NCBI RefSeq assembly: GCF_031326345.1 | Contig: NZ_CP133671.1 | Location: forward strand, 1,426,001 to 1,490,000 | Reading direction: 5' to 3' | Source of the DNA: Aureispira sp. CCB-E | Lineage (GTDB): Bacteria; Bacteroidota; Bacteroidia; Chitinophagales; Saprospiraceae | Length of the DNA: 64,000 nt | In this document: positions 7,324 through 14,889 of the stretch, in pieces | Layout: every line of letters starts with the position of its first letter | Numbering within the stretch: position 1 is the stretch's first letter | Translations under genes and position numbers: made by a program | Notes under the pieces: model-generated | Databases searched by the model: none | Told to the model about the DNA's origin: nothing | Seen by the model: the letters and a program-made list of their open reading frames with translations, nothing else

Positions 7324-10281
7324 TTACTCTGCTTTTTTACAACAACCATGTCGCTTATCATAAGCTGCTTTGTTTGCTTTTAGATTATCAGCATCATAAC
7401 CAACCTTAGTAATTGCCTTTTTTATTTTTTGAAGGTTAATCTTCTGCTCAATGAATTGGACGGTTACAGTATGTTTCTCTTCATCAGCAGATACATTCTT
7501 TACGCCATCGAAGGCAAATAAAGCCTCACTAATTTTAATGGTACACATACCACATTGATTAGAACTTTGAATAACGGCAGTTGTTAAGGTATAATTAGTT
7601 TTACCATCTCTATGCCCTCCATCTTGTTGACAACAACCAGGCAAATTATCGTGTGCTTGAGGATTTGCTTTTACATGGTCGGCATCGTAACCTGCTTCTG
7701 AAATTATATTTCGAATATCAGAGACCTCAACTTGATTAGGGTGATAAATAACGGTTAAAATTTGTGTTTCTATATCTAAACTAACTTGATCGATACCAGC
7801 TAGATTAAATAATGCTTTTTGCATAATTTCTTCACATGAGCCACACTGAGATGACGTTTTAATCGCTATTCGTTGCTGATTTTCGTCTAATATCCAATCC
7901 TCTTTAGTCGGTATTGTATTTTCTGAAATAGTAGGTATACTAGAGCATGAATTGACAGGAGCAAAGCGTTCTTTTCCTTCAAAAGTATACTTGACACCAG
8001 CATACACTTGGGCACCAAAGACAGGAGCAAAAACAGATGTAGCATCAAATTTAGCATAGCTGTTGGTCGTAGATGTTCCAAAGGGATCTTGATAACCCAA
8101 AATTGGTTGTTCTTGTGTATAATTGGTTAGGTTTTCACCTCCAATATAAATTTCCCAGCCTCCTTTGAAAAACTTAGAAATATGAGCATTTAAACGAACA
8201 TACGCGGGGCTATATTCTTGAAAACGGTAGGCAGGCAAGTTATCACCATAAGGAGGGTGTAAATGTGGCAAACGTTGTGAACCAATAATATTTAGGGTCA
8301 CGTTAAATTCCCAATCTTTTTTGGGAGTGGTATAGTTTAAATGAATAAGCCCTCGGTGTTGTGGCATCAAAGGCATTTGATGTAGTACAGTGCCATAAGT
8401 CATTCTAACGTCGTTAAATTTATAGGCTACTCTAGCTTCTAAGCCTTTTATTATATCTTGGGTATAACTAATCAGAATACTGTTGGCAAAAGATTTTCCG
8501 TTCAAATTGTAGAATTGTATGCGAGTATAAGTAGGATCAGAATCTAAATCTACAATCAATTGATTTTCAAAGTCTGTTCTGTAAAGGTCAACATTTAAGC
8601 TACCTTCTAATTTGGGACTTATCTTGAGGTTCCAAGCAAAATTCACACCGTAATTCCAAGCAACTTCTGGTAGGATGGTTTCCAAGACAGAAAACTCCTT
8701 ATAACTCGGCATGAACTTTAAGTTTTCAATCAATAAGTTCGTTGTGCGAACTCCTCGTCCTGCCGAAGCGCGAATGACCATATCATCTGAGAAATTATAC
8801 TTAAGATTCAAGCGAGGAGAAGGATAAAACTTGGTATACTGTTGTGTGTGTATTAAATCAGAACGAACTCCTAAGATTAAACCAAATTGAGTGCCTTTCT
8901 CTTCATTAAATTTTTTGGTAAAATCATATTCTGCATAAAGAGCTGCAAGGTGCTCTGTTCGATCGTTATTAATATCAACAAATTGCTCTTTGAAATCAAT
9001 CAAATCATAATTCAAACCAGTGCTTAAATTGTGTAATCCAGTGTTGCCCAAATTGGTCTGGAAAACAAAATTAGCATACAAGCGTTTTTGTAAACCAGTA
9101 TATTTTTTACTTCCAAAATAAGAGTTGTGTTGATGTATGTTGGCATCGTAAACAACAGCAATACTTTGTTTGGGATTATCAAAACCAAAGTAGCCGAGTT
9201 TTCCAAATACTCCAAGACGGCGAATTTCACTATTGACTTGATACAAACGAGTAGCAGGTTGGTCAAATACTTTTTGAAAACTACTTTGAGTTTGACCACC
9301 AACGCGACTATCTAGAATACCTTGAAAGTTGATTTCAAAATGCAAAGATTCGGGTTTATAAACCCATCTAGAGATGATGTTAACTTGCTTTTTTTGTGGA
9401 ATATCAAGGAATGAATCTTTGTTATAATCAATTTCAGTTCCATAATAATTGCCATGCATGAGCAAACCTGTACTCCAATTTTTGGTAATTCTATAATTGA
9501 ACTGAGCATTTAATTCTACCCGTCCCGTATAATTAGCAAATAGATTTAGAAACAAAAGCGGTGCTTTGTAAGGTTTAATGAGTTCTGTATTAATTTGACC
9601 TGTGATGCCCTGCACGCCATTACGGACCGAACTAGCTCCTTTGGAAATTTGAATGGCTTCAATGAATGTTCCTGGGATGTACTCTAAACCATAAGCGCGA
9701 CCAAGACGGTTGAACGAGGGGCGGTTTTCGATAAGCATTTGTGTGTAAGTACCCCGAAGCCCTAGCATCTCAATTTCTTTGGCACCTGTAATAGCATCGC
9801 TAAAATTGACATTGACAGTAGCATTGTTTTCAAAACTTTCCGAAAGGTTACAGCAAGCTGCTCGACGCAATTCGCCTGCTCCAATGGTTTCTAAATTAAT
9901 GGGGTCTAAGGTAGAGGTAAAACTACTTCGTTCTTTGGCTTCGACAACAATATTTTCAAGAGTTGTATTATCTTCAACAACGAGTTTTAGGCGTTCTTCG
10001 CTTGGAAGAATCTCTACTTGAACGGTTTCGTAACCGACATAATTAATTTCTAAAATATGCGAATTGGTACTATCTAACCTAGGAATATCAAACCAACCAT
10101 CTATATCTGTAACACCACCAATAGTGGTATTAACCCAGTTTACTGTTGCGCCAATAAGAGGCTCATCGGCTTTGTTAACCACCATTCCTGAGAAGCGCAT
10201 AGGGTCTTCTTGAGCAGAAGCAGTGTGATGAGAAATAAATGCAAAGAATGTTATCCAGCATGATAATAATAAGTAGTGCAT
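7324..10281 (-). CDS. TonB-dependent receptor fused to two C-terminal heavy-metal-associated (HMA) domains
   Basis: 985 residues. Signal peptide (MHYLLLSCWITFFAFISHHTASAQ), CarboxypepD_reg-like domain at about 30-115, plug with IEMLGLRGTYTQMLIENRPS, and a barrel that appears to close at YAGVKYTFEGK near residue 770. Beyond the barrel are two HMA-like beta-alpha-beta-beta-alpha-beta domains, with CGSC at 813-816 and CGMC at 910-913, each ending in GYDAD then a GCC pair (883-884, 980-981). HMA CxxC sites bind Cu(I) or similar soft metals. Extra domains after the last strand would sit in the periplasm. Its upstream neighbour on the same strand is a Cys-rich HYC_CC_PP-type protein, which supports a copper role. 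Metal identity is inferred from the families. Confidence 0.9.
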   Translation of the reverse strand: MHYLLLSCWITFFAFISHHTASAQEDPMRFSGMVVNKADEPLIGATVNWVNTTIGGVTDIDGWFDIPRLDSTNSHILEINYVGYETVQVEILPSEERLKLVVEDNTTLENIVVEAKERSSFTSTLDPINLETIGAGELRRAACCNLSESFENNATVNVNFSDAITGAKEIEMLGLRGTYTQMLIENRPSFNRLGRAYGLEYIPGTFIEAIQISKGASSVRNGVQGITGQINTELIKPYKAPLLFLNLFANYTGRVELNAQFNYRITKNWSTGLLMHGNYYGTEIDYNKDSFLDIPQKKQVNIISRWVYKPESLHFEINFQGILDSRVGGQTQSSFQKVFDQPATRLYQVNSEIRRLGVFGKLGYFGFDNPKQSIAVVYDANIHQHNSYFGSKKYTGLQKRLYANFVFQTNLGNTGLHNLSTGLNYDLIDFKEQFVDINNDRTEHLAALYAEYDFTKKFNEEKGTQFGLILGVRSDLIHTQQYTKFYPSPRLNLKYNFSDDMVIRASAGRGVRTTNLLIENLKFMPSYKEFSVLETILPEVAWNYGVNFAWNLKISPKLEGSLNVDLYRTDFENQLIVDLDSDPTYTRIQFYNLNGKSFANSILISYTQDIIKGLEARVAYKFNDVRMTYGTVLHQMPLMPQHRGLIHLNYTTPKKDWEFNVTLNIIGSQRLPHLHPPYGDNLPAYRFQEYSPAYVRLNAHISKFFKGGWEIYIGGENLTNYTQEQPILGYQDPFGTSTTNSYAKFDATSVFAPVFGAQVYAGVKYTFEGKERFAPVNSCSSIPTISENTIPTKEDWILDENQQRIAIKTSSQCGSCEEIMQKALFNLAGIDQVSLDIETQILTVIYHPNQVEVSDIRNIISEAGYDADHVKANPQAHDNLPGCCQQDGGHRDGKTNYTLTTAVIQSSNQCGMCTIKISEALFAFDGVKNVSADEEKHTVTVQFIEQKINLQKIKKAITKVGYDADNLKANKAAYDKRHGCCKKAE

Positions 10282-10428
10282 GATGTTGCTAAATTGAATT
10301 TAGGCTAAACTACTGGATTCTTGAAAATAGTACGCCTAAGTTGATCTAACTCCTTGATAAAAAATATTTTCTGATAAAAGAATAGAGGAGTGTAGATGTG
10401 GTTAATAATATATTAATAACGTGGGATG

Positions 10429-10452
10429 GCTATAAAAAAAGTTTTTTATAGC
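10429..10452 (-). terminator. Terminator-like hairpin between the Cys-rich gene and the HMA receptor gene
   Basis: Inverted repeat GCTATAAAAAA / TTTTTTATAGC with a two-base centre, 20 bases after the stop of the Cys-rich gene on the minus strand. It could be a weak or leaky terminator or processing hairpin between two co-oriented genes. A/T-rich, so function is tentative. Confidence 0.5.
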
Positions 10453-10471
10453 AAGAATTGTTAATATATCT

Positions 10472-10957
10472 CTAGCAACGATAGACTTGAAACCAATTTA
10501 AGATTGATTCTTTAAATCGGGGAGGTGCTTTATTAGATGTATTGCTACAAGCAACATTTTGAGGAAGTAAAAGTGGTTCTGTATATGGAAGTACCTTACT
10601 AGGTACCCAAAATGTGTGAACAAAACTTGTGGTAGGTAGTGGTATTTCTTTTACAAGCTCTAAATTAATATTTGCTTTTGCATATTTAAAAGAAGAAGAA
10701 CAACACTCTTTTTCTGCCATTATAGTAGGCGAGTCAAAATTATCTTGCTGAATAGTTTTAGAGTTTGTGCAACAATTTTTCTTGGCAGCAGCTAGTTTTT
10801 CTTTGCAACACTCTAAATTCATTTTAGAAGCTAGAATAGCTAGATATTGGACTCCCGTACAATTACATAACATAATATTTAGCCCAATTCCAGTCGTTGA
10901 AATTAGAACTAAAAAAGCCAATGAGAAGGCTGTTATTTTATGTTTTGTCGTTGTCAT
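10472..10957 (-). CDS. HYC_CC_PP-type Cys-rich secreted/membrane protein
   Basis: 161 residues from the ATG complementary to 10955-10957 (MTTTKHKITAFSLAFLVLIS); the open frame reaches further to a TTG at 10993, giving an unlikely extension. After one hydrophobic segment come Cys motifs NIMLCNCTG, ECCKEK, NCCTNS, ECCSSS and a late APPRF. This CC...PP pattern is that of the Bacteroidota HYC_CC_PP family, whose members are commonly encoded beside TonB receptors and metal genes. The many Cys pairs suggest soft-metal binding. It lies 190 bases upstream of, and co-oriented with, the HMA-receptor gene. Biochemical role is unproven. Confidence 0.75.
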   Translation of the reverse strand: MTTTKHKITAFSLAFLVLISTTGIGLNIMLCNCTGVQYLAILASKMNLECCKEKLAAAKKNCCTNSKTIQQDNFDSPTIMAEKECCSSSFKYAKANINLELVKEIPLPTTSFVHTFWVPSKVLPYTEPLLLPQNVACSNTSNKAPPRFKESILNWFQVYRC

Positions 10958-11105
10958 ACAAACAAATATAGTAGAAAAAAATCCTAGAAGCAAATTTTAA
11001 CTTTGTTTAACGGTATTCGTCTGCTTTAAAATCGCATTAGATGACTTGGTAAGCGCTGTGTAGTTGATAATCAGTATTGTGTCTTTGGTTGCATTGAGTT
11101 TTAAC

Positions 11106-11133
11106 AATAGTTAGCTACGCTGCTACTACGTGG
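11106..11133 (+). repeat. Dispersed palindromic repeat, copy A
   Basis: Contains TAGTTAGCTACGCTGCTACT at 11108-11127, shared with copies near 41847, 49099, 60911 and (reverse) 21515. It lies in the 281-base gap between the Cys-rich gene and the esterase gene. Confidence 0.65.
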
Positions 11134-11274
11134 TCACTGCGTTCATCAATTAGCACTAAAAATAAGTCTATTTTTTAGCTATATTTTTTTCTGCCCACTT
11201 ACTTATTTTGTTAATAAGCTAGTATTTGCAAAATTAAAGAGGTCAGTAATTTAATTATCATTAGTTTATAGGAA

Positions 11275-12297
11275 TTATCTAGAAACGGTATTTAACCAGT
11301 TAATTAGAACCGTATCTTGTCCCAAATTTGCTTCGGAATTATAATACCAAGCAGCTCCTAATTCAATATGAGTAGCTGTTTCATACGTCTTGAATTGTAA
11401 CATATTGGGGACGGTATGGTTCAGTTTTTTACAAAACTCTTCTACCGCTTTATAAGCAACCAAACCGTCTTTTTTGCCATGTAAACATAAAAAAGGAAAG
11501 GTATCTTGTGGGCTGATCCAATGAAGAGGATTGGCTAATTGGTAAGATGGGCTATCAATGGGACCGGTATAATCTAGTAAGGTATAGGTTTGCTCCATAG
11601 CAGCTGTATTAAGTGCTCCAACAATACTGAAAACGCCCTTTAAAATAGATCGATCTAGGTCTATTGCTGACCATCTATTTTCGTCATAAGCGAATAAACT
11701 AGCCAAATTGCCTCCAGCAGAGGTGCCGCCTAGTATAATTTTAGGTTGTTCAACCCCTTGTTGTTTTACAAAATTTAAGGCATGTCGTACAGCATGGTTA
11801 ACGTCTGCTTGCAGGTCTTTGTAGCCAAACGCTGGAGTTAAGCGATAAGCAGGAAAAACTAAACTATATCCTTCTTGTTGCAATAGGTGTGCTAAATACC
11901 GATGTTGATCTGGACTACCCAAGCACCACCCCCCGCCATGAAAGTAGATAATGATTGTATTTTTTTTTGGACTAGTCTCTAAACCAGGATAGTAATGGTA
12001 GTATTGCTTAGGATGTTGACCATAGGCTATCTTTTGTTTGGAATGCCCATCTTTGAAGGAACCATGATCTAGTATCCACAAATGACGGGGCAAGTGTACG
12101 GCTTCTTGATATTTAGAACCTTTAGGTAAAACCCATTGTAGGATAAGACCGACCCAAAGAGAAGCAGTCCAGAGTACCCACAGCAATTTGAGCAGCTTTA
12201 TAAACTTGTTTTGTGCTGGCGCTGATCGAATAATTTTATAACTCCCAATGCCAGTAAAAAAAAGAAGGGCATAAAAAACAAAATCAAAAAGCACCAT
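11275..12297 (-). CDS. Alpha/beta hydrolase, HSL/esterase type, membrane-anchored
   Basis: 340 residues. Two hydrophobic N-terminal segments (about 1-18 and 36-57) suggest a membrane anchor. The catalytic domain shows the oxyanion motif HGGGW at 120-124 and the nucleophile elbow GGTSAGG with Ser193, both typical of the hormone-sensitive-lipase family; an Asp in LHGKKDGLV and a His in ATHIELG probably complete the triad. It is expected to hydrolyse short acyl esters. The start is 43 bases downstream of the NlpC/P60 lipoprotein stop on the same strand, so they may be co-transcribed. Confidence 0.85.
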   Translation of the reverse strand: MVLFDFVFYALLFFTGIGSYKIIRSAPAQNKFIKLLKLLWVLWTASLWVGLILQWVLPKGSKYQEAVHLPRHLWILDHGSFKDGHSKQKIAYGQHPKQYYHYYPGLETSPKKNTIIIYFHGGGWCLGSPDQHRYLAHLLQQEGYSLVFPAYRLTPAFGYKDLQADVNHAVRHALNFVKQQGVEQPKIILGGTSAGGNLASLFAYDENRWSAIDLDRSILKGVFSIVGALNTAAMEQTYTLLDYTGPIDSPSYQLANPLHWISPQDTFPFLCLHGKKDGLVAYKAVEEFCKKLNHTVPNMLQFKTYETATHIELGAAWYYNSEANLGQDTVLINWLNTVSR

Positions 12298-12340
12298 GAT
12301 ACAGTTGTTAGTAGTAAAGAAAGTTAGATAGCTATTGAGT

Positions 12341-12868
12341 TTATGATTTCCCTTTTAAAGGCAATACATTTTTAGCAAACAACAGTTTGGGCTTCCAGTA
12401 TTTAGAATCGGTGACACTATCAATAACAATACCTCGTTTGCTACTACTGTGAATCATATAAAGTCCATCGGCATTATTCTTATAGACAATACCTACATGC
12501 TGTATTTTCCCATTTCGACCGTTGCGTCCAAAAAACAACAAATCACCAGGTTTAGCTTTAGTAATGGCAATTTCAGTTCCTTGTTTGGATTGACTAGTAG
12601 AACTACTAGATAGTTTGATATTGTGTTTTGCACAGACAAAAGAAGTAAAGCCAGAACAGTCAAATCCTCTAGGATCTTTGCCCGCATATTTGTATTTAAC
12701 CCCTTTATATTTCTCAGCATCTTTAATTAAACTCTCTCTTAATGCCGTTTCAGCAGAAACTTTTTTGCTATTAGAACTTGTAGAAGCAGAACGAGTAGAT
12801 TGACAAGAATTAACCAAAGCTAAGGCTAAAACTAAAAAAATAGACAAATTGATGATTGATTTTTGCAT
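12341..12868 (-). CDS. NlpC/P60 family peptidoglycan endopeptidase lipoprotein
   Basis: 175 residues from the ATG complementary to 12866-12868, chosen because it gives a clean lipoprotein signal (MQKSIINLSIFLVLALALVNSC, lipid Cys22); a longer open frame adds 17 residues without a better signal. The NlpC/P60 domain spans about 45-165 with catalytic Cys71 in RGFDCSGFTSF, His124 in IQHVGIVY and a third polar residue near His140. It should cleave stem-peptide bonds (gamma-D-Glu-dibasic type) in the periplasm. Hairpins at 12983 and 13144 lie upstream. Confidence 0.88.
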   Translation of the reverse strand: MQKSIINLSIFLVLALALVNSCQSTRSASTSSNSKKVSAETALRESLIKDAEKYKGVKYKYAGKDPRGFDCSGFTSFVCAKHNIKLSSSSTSQSKQGTEIAITKAKPGDLLFFGRNGRNGKIQHVGIVYKNNADGLYMIHSSSKRGIVIDSVTDSKYWKPKLLFAKNVLPLKGKS

Positions 12869-12982
12869 AGATATTTTTTTTATGCCTAATTGGCACGGTT
12901 GTAGCTGTTTAAAAAGCAAGTTTTTATTAGGTTAGTTAAAAGGGTTATTACACAATGCAAAACAATATTTTGTGTTGTTACA

Positions 12983-13020
12983 GAAAGCGATTCGGTATTG
13001 CCTCTCCGAATCGCTTTTCT
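12983..13020. terminator. Hairpin with 11-bp GC-rich stem
   Basis: AAGCGATTCGG / CCGAATCGCTT around a ten-base loop, followed on the plus strand by TTCTTA. It sits upstream of the NlpC/P60 start; no gene obviously ends here, so it may mark a small untranslated transcript. Between it and 13144 a plus-strand TAACTTTG (13080-13087) resembles a -7 box, but no gene follows. Confidence 0.5.
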
Positions 13021-13143
13021 TATGTCTATAAGCATTGTTTTAGTCTGTATGGAGTGATGATACAATCCTCTAACGTTGTTAACTTTGCAACTATTATGCT
13101 AAAATAAGTTAAGATATTCTTATTGTGATAAGTTTATAGAACA

Positions 13144-13178
13144 AAAAAAGGAATTGACATCTTGCCAATTCCTTTTTT
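13144..13178 (-). terminator. Intrinsic terminator after the barrel-protein gene
   Basis: 13-bp stem AAAAAAGGAATTG / CAATTCCTTTTTT, loop nine bases, T-tract on either strand. It lies 25 bases beyond the stop codon at 13203. Confidence 0.85.
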
Positions 13179-13202
13179 ATTTGTTGTAAGTTATAAATAT
13201 TG

Positions 13203-14171
13203 TTACCAAACAGGGCAACCATAGCGTCTACCTCCACCTAAGTTATCTGTATCTATGTAGAAGCTAAAGCGGATAGTTACGGTGTAGTAAGCATCATTAT
13301 CTTTTGGATCTCCTCTTTGCTCGCCTGGAGCTGTTACAATGCTGTTAATACCATTCGGGTCAATTTCACCAGAACGACGAGCCAATGCTTTGGCTAAGCT
13401 AGCAGTTGTAGGATCTAAGTTTTGGTCAAATATACGATCATCTGTCACATAATCTCCAGAAACATCGTCAATGTAATCCGTAAATGTCATACGATGATTG
13501 ATTTCTAAAGCGGCAGACCAAGTGTCGTTATAAGACCATTTTACACCAAAACCCATTGGAATATTTATTTGTACCAAATCATAAGGTGCACGTCCATCTA
13601 CAATACCTTGTCCTTCTGTGCTTAGAGGTTTTAATTCTACCCAAGTCCCGTTGTATAGTGCTTCAGGATTAAATGCAAAAATTCCTACCCCAATAAAACC
13701 ATAAGGAGAAATAACGCTGTAGTTTTTATAGCCGCCACTTAACTCAAAGTTGTATGGAATGACTTCTGCAGCAATACTTGCTTCAAATACATGTGTTCTA
13801 AAGTTCAAGTTACGATAGTAACGGAACCATGCATCATCTACATTATCTCTTGAGCTAGTTGCAGAAAAACCAACACCAGCTAGTTTGTCATCGCCGTGAA
13901 ATTGCAAATAGCTGAGATCTAATCGAGCTGCAAAATGACCACCTATATTATATCGTCCAAAAATCCCGAAAGTAGGTCTGACCGATTGAATATCTGTATC
14001 TATAATAAAACCTTTTCCAATACCTGGTTGACCTCCTAAATCTCCCAAAAACTGTGAAGTTCCTGCTTGTATTCCAACTTCTAGAGGGTATGCTGGTTGG
14101 TAGCCGTTTTGAGAAAAACCAGCCGTTGCTCCAAGCATAACTAAACACCATAAAATAAAAGTTCTTTGCAT
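13203..14171 (-). CDS. Outer-membrane beta-barrel protein (DUF6089-like)
   Basis: 322 residues with signal peptide (MQRTFILWCLVMLGATAGFSQ). The N-terminal stretch LEVGIQAGTSQFLGDLGG followed by RPTFGIFGRYNIGGHFAARLDLSYLQ resembles the DUF6089 outer-membrane barrels of Bacteroidota (E.G...G...GDL..., RP..G...RYN). Strands alternate polar and hydrophobic residues up to YYTVTIRFSFYID near the end. The function is unknown; a structural or porin-like role is likely. The gene is monocistronic, with its own terminator and a long 5' gap. Confidence 0.7.
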   Translation of the reverse strand: MQRTFILWCLVMLGATAGFSQNGYQPAYPLEVGIQAGTSQFLGDLGGQPGIGKGFIIDTDIQSVRPTFGIFGRYNIGGHFAARLDLSYLQFHGDDKLAGVGFSATSSRDNVDDAWFRYYRNLNFRTHVFEASIAAEVIPYNFELSGGYKNYSVISPYGFIGVGIFAFNPEALYNGTWVELKPLSTEGQGIVDGRAPYDLVQINIPMGFGVKWSYNDTWSAALEINHRMTFTDYIDDVSGDYVTDDRIFDQNLDPTTASLAKALARRSGEIDPNGINSIVTAPGEQRGDPKDNDAYYTVTIRFSFYIDTDNLGGGRRYGCPVW

Positions 14172-14889
14172 CTTGTAATCTTGGTATAATGTTAAGTAAA
14201 TAGCTTCCCGTTTGAGGGATGGGGATTAAAAAATATACTACCTAAACGCTATCAAACAGATAAATAGTATCTTAGTATTCGATTTTTTCTTTTTTTTTTC
14301 AAAAAGCTTAAAATCACTTCATTTCTTTTGATGAGAAAAGTAAATGCTCATTCTTGGTGACTAAAGGTATAAACTTTTTTCTAGATTACAAATGTATTGA
14401 TTTAGTTCCTCTTTTAACAGTTCTTTCACGATAATTTTAATAAAAGTAGGCAGATTTATTTTTGCGTTCTACAGCTACTAAATGGTGCCTAATTTTTATG
14501 TAAGTGCTTCGTACTTGATAGTCAATAATATATGTTCTTAAAAAACGATTATTTTAGAGCTTGATAATCAGATTGGTGTAGCTTATGTATTTCTAGAATA
14601 TGCTTCTATATCGTTTTAGTTGGGTACTAAAAGAGCCAAAAATAGAATTGTAGGCTAACAGAAATAAAGGTTTTTTAACTAAAAAAAGAGCCTGCTTAGG
14701 CATTTTAAGCATGTTCAATAGTCCAATGTACTCGGTTAGCGCATCTATATTTATTGTTGTATTTAGGTGATAAAACGGGGAAGAAGTGGGAGAGCGTCAA
14801 CTATTTTTAAAAAATTGTTAGTCCTAAAAGAAAATATTCTTACATTTGCAGTATGTTTATTTAGACAAAATAAAAACTAAGAAGAAAAA
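14172..14889. other. Long divergent intergenic region
   Basis: 718 bases between the divergent barrel-protein and FecA-like receptor genes. No convincing coding frame. A/T-rich throughout; one small stem TGCTTA/TAAGCA lies near 14692-14712. The last 75 bases hold the probable receptor promoter. Confidence 0.5.
14815..14848 (+). promoter_or_regulatory. Possible Bacteroidota-type promoter for the FecA-like receptor
   Basis: TACATTTG at 14841-14848 fits the TAnnTTTG -7 box. A TTG at 14815-14817 is the nearest -33 candidate, with a spacer of 23, slightly longer than the usual 19-21. Confidence 0.4.

Noticed and set aside
10299-10309. TTTAGGCTAAA upstream of the HMA receptor as a metalloregulator site
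   Set aside because: Resembles a short DtxR-type half-palindrome, but only 11 bases and not paired with a second site; not enough to call.
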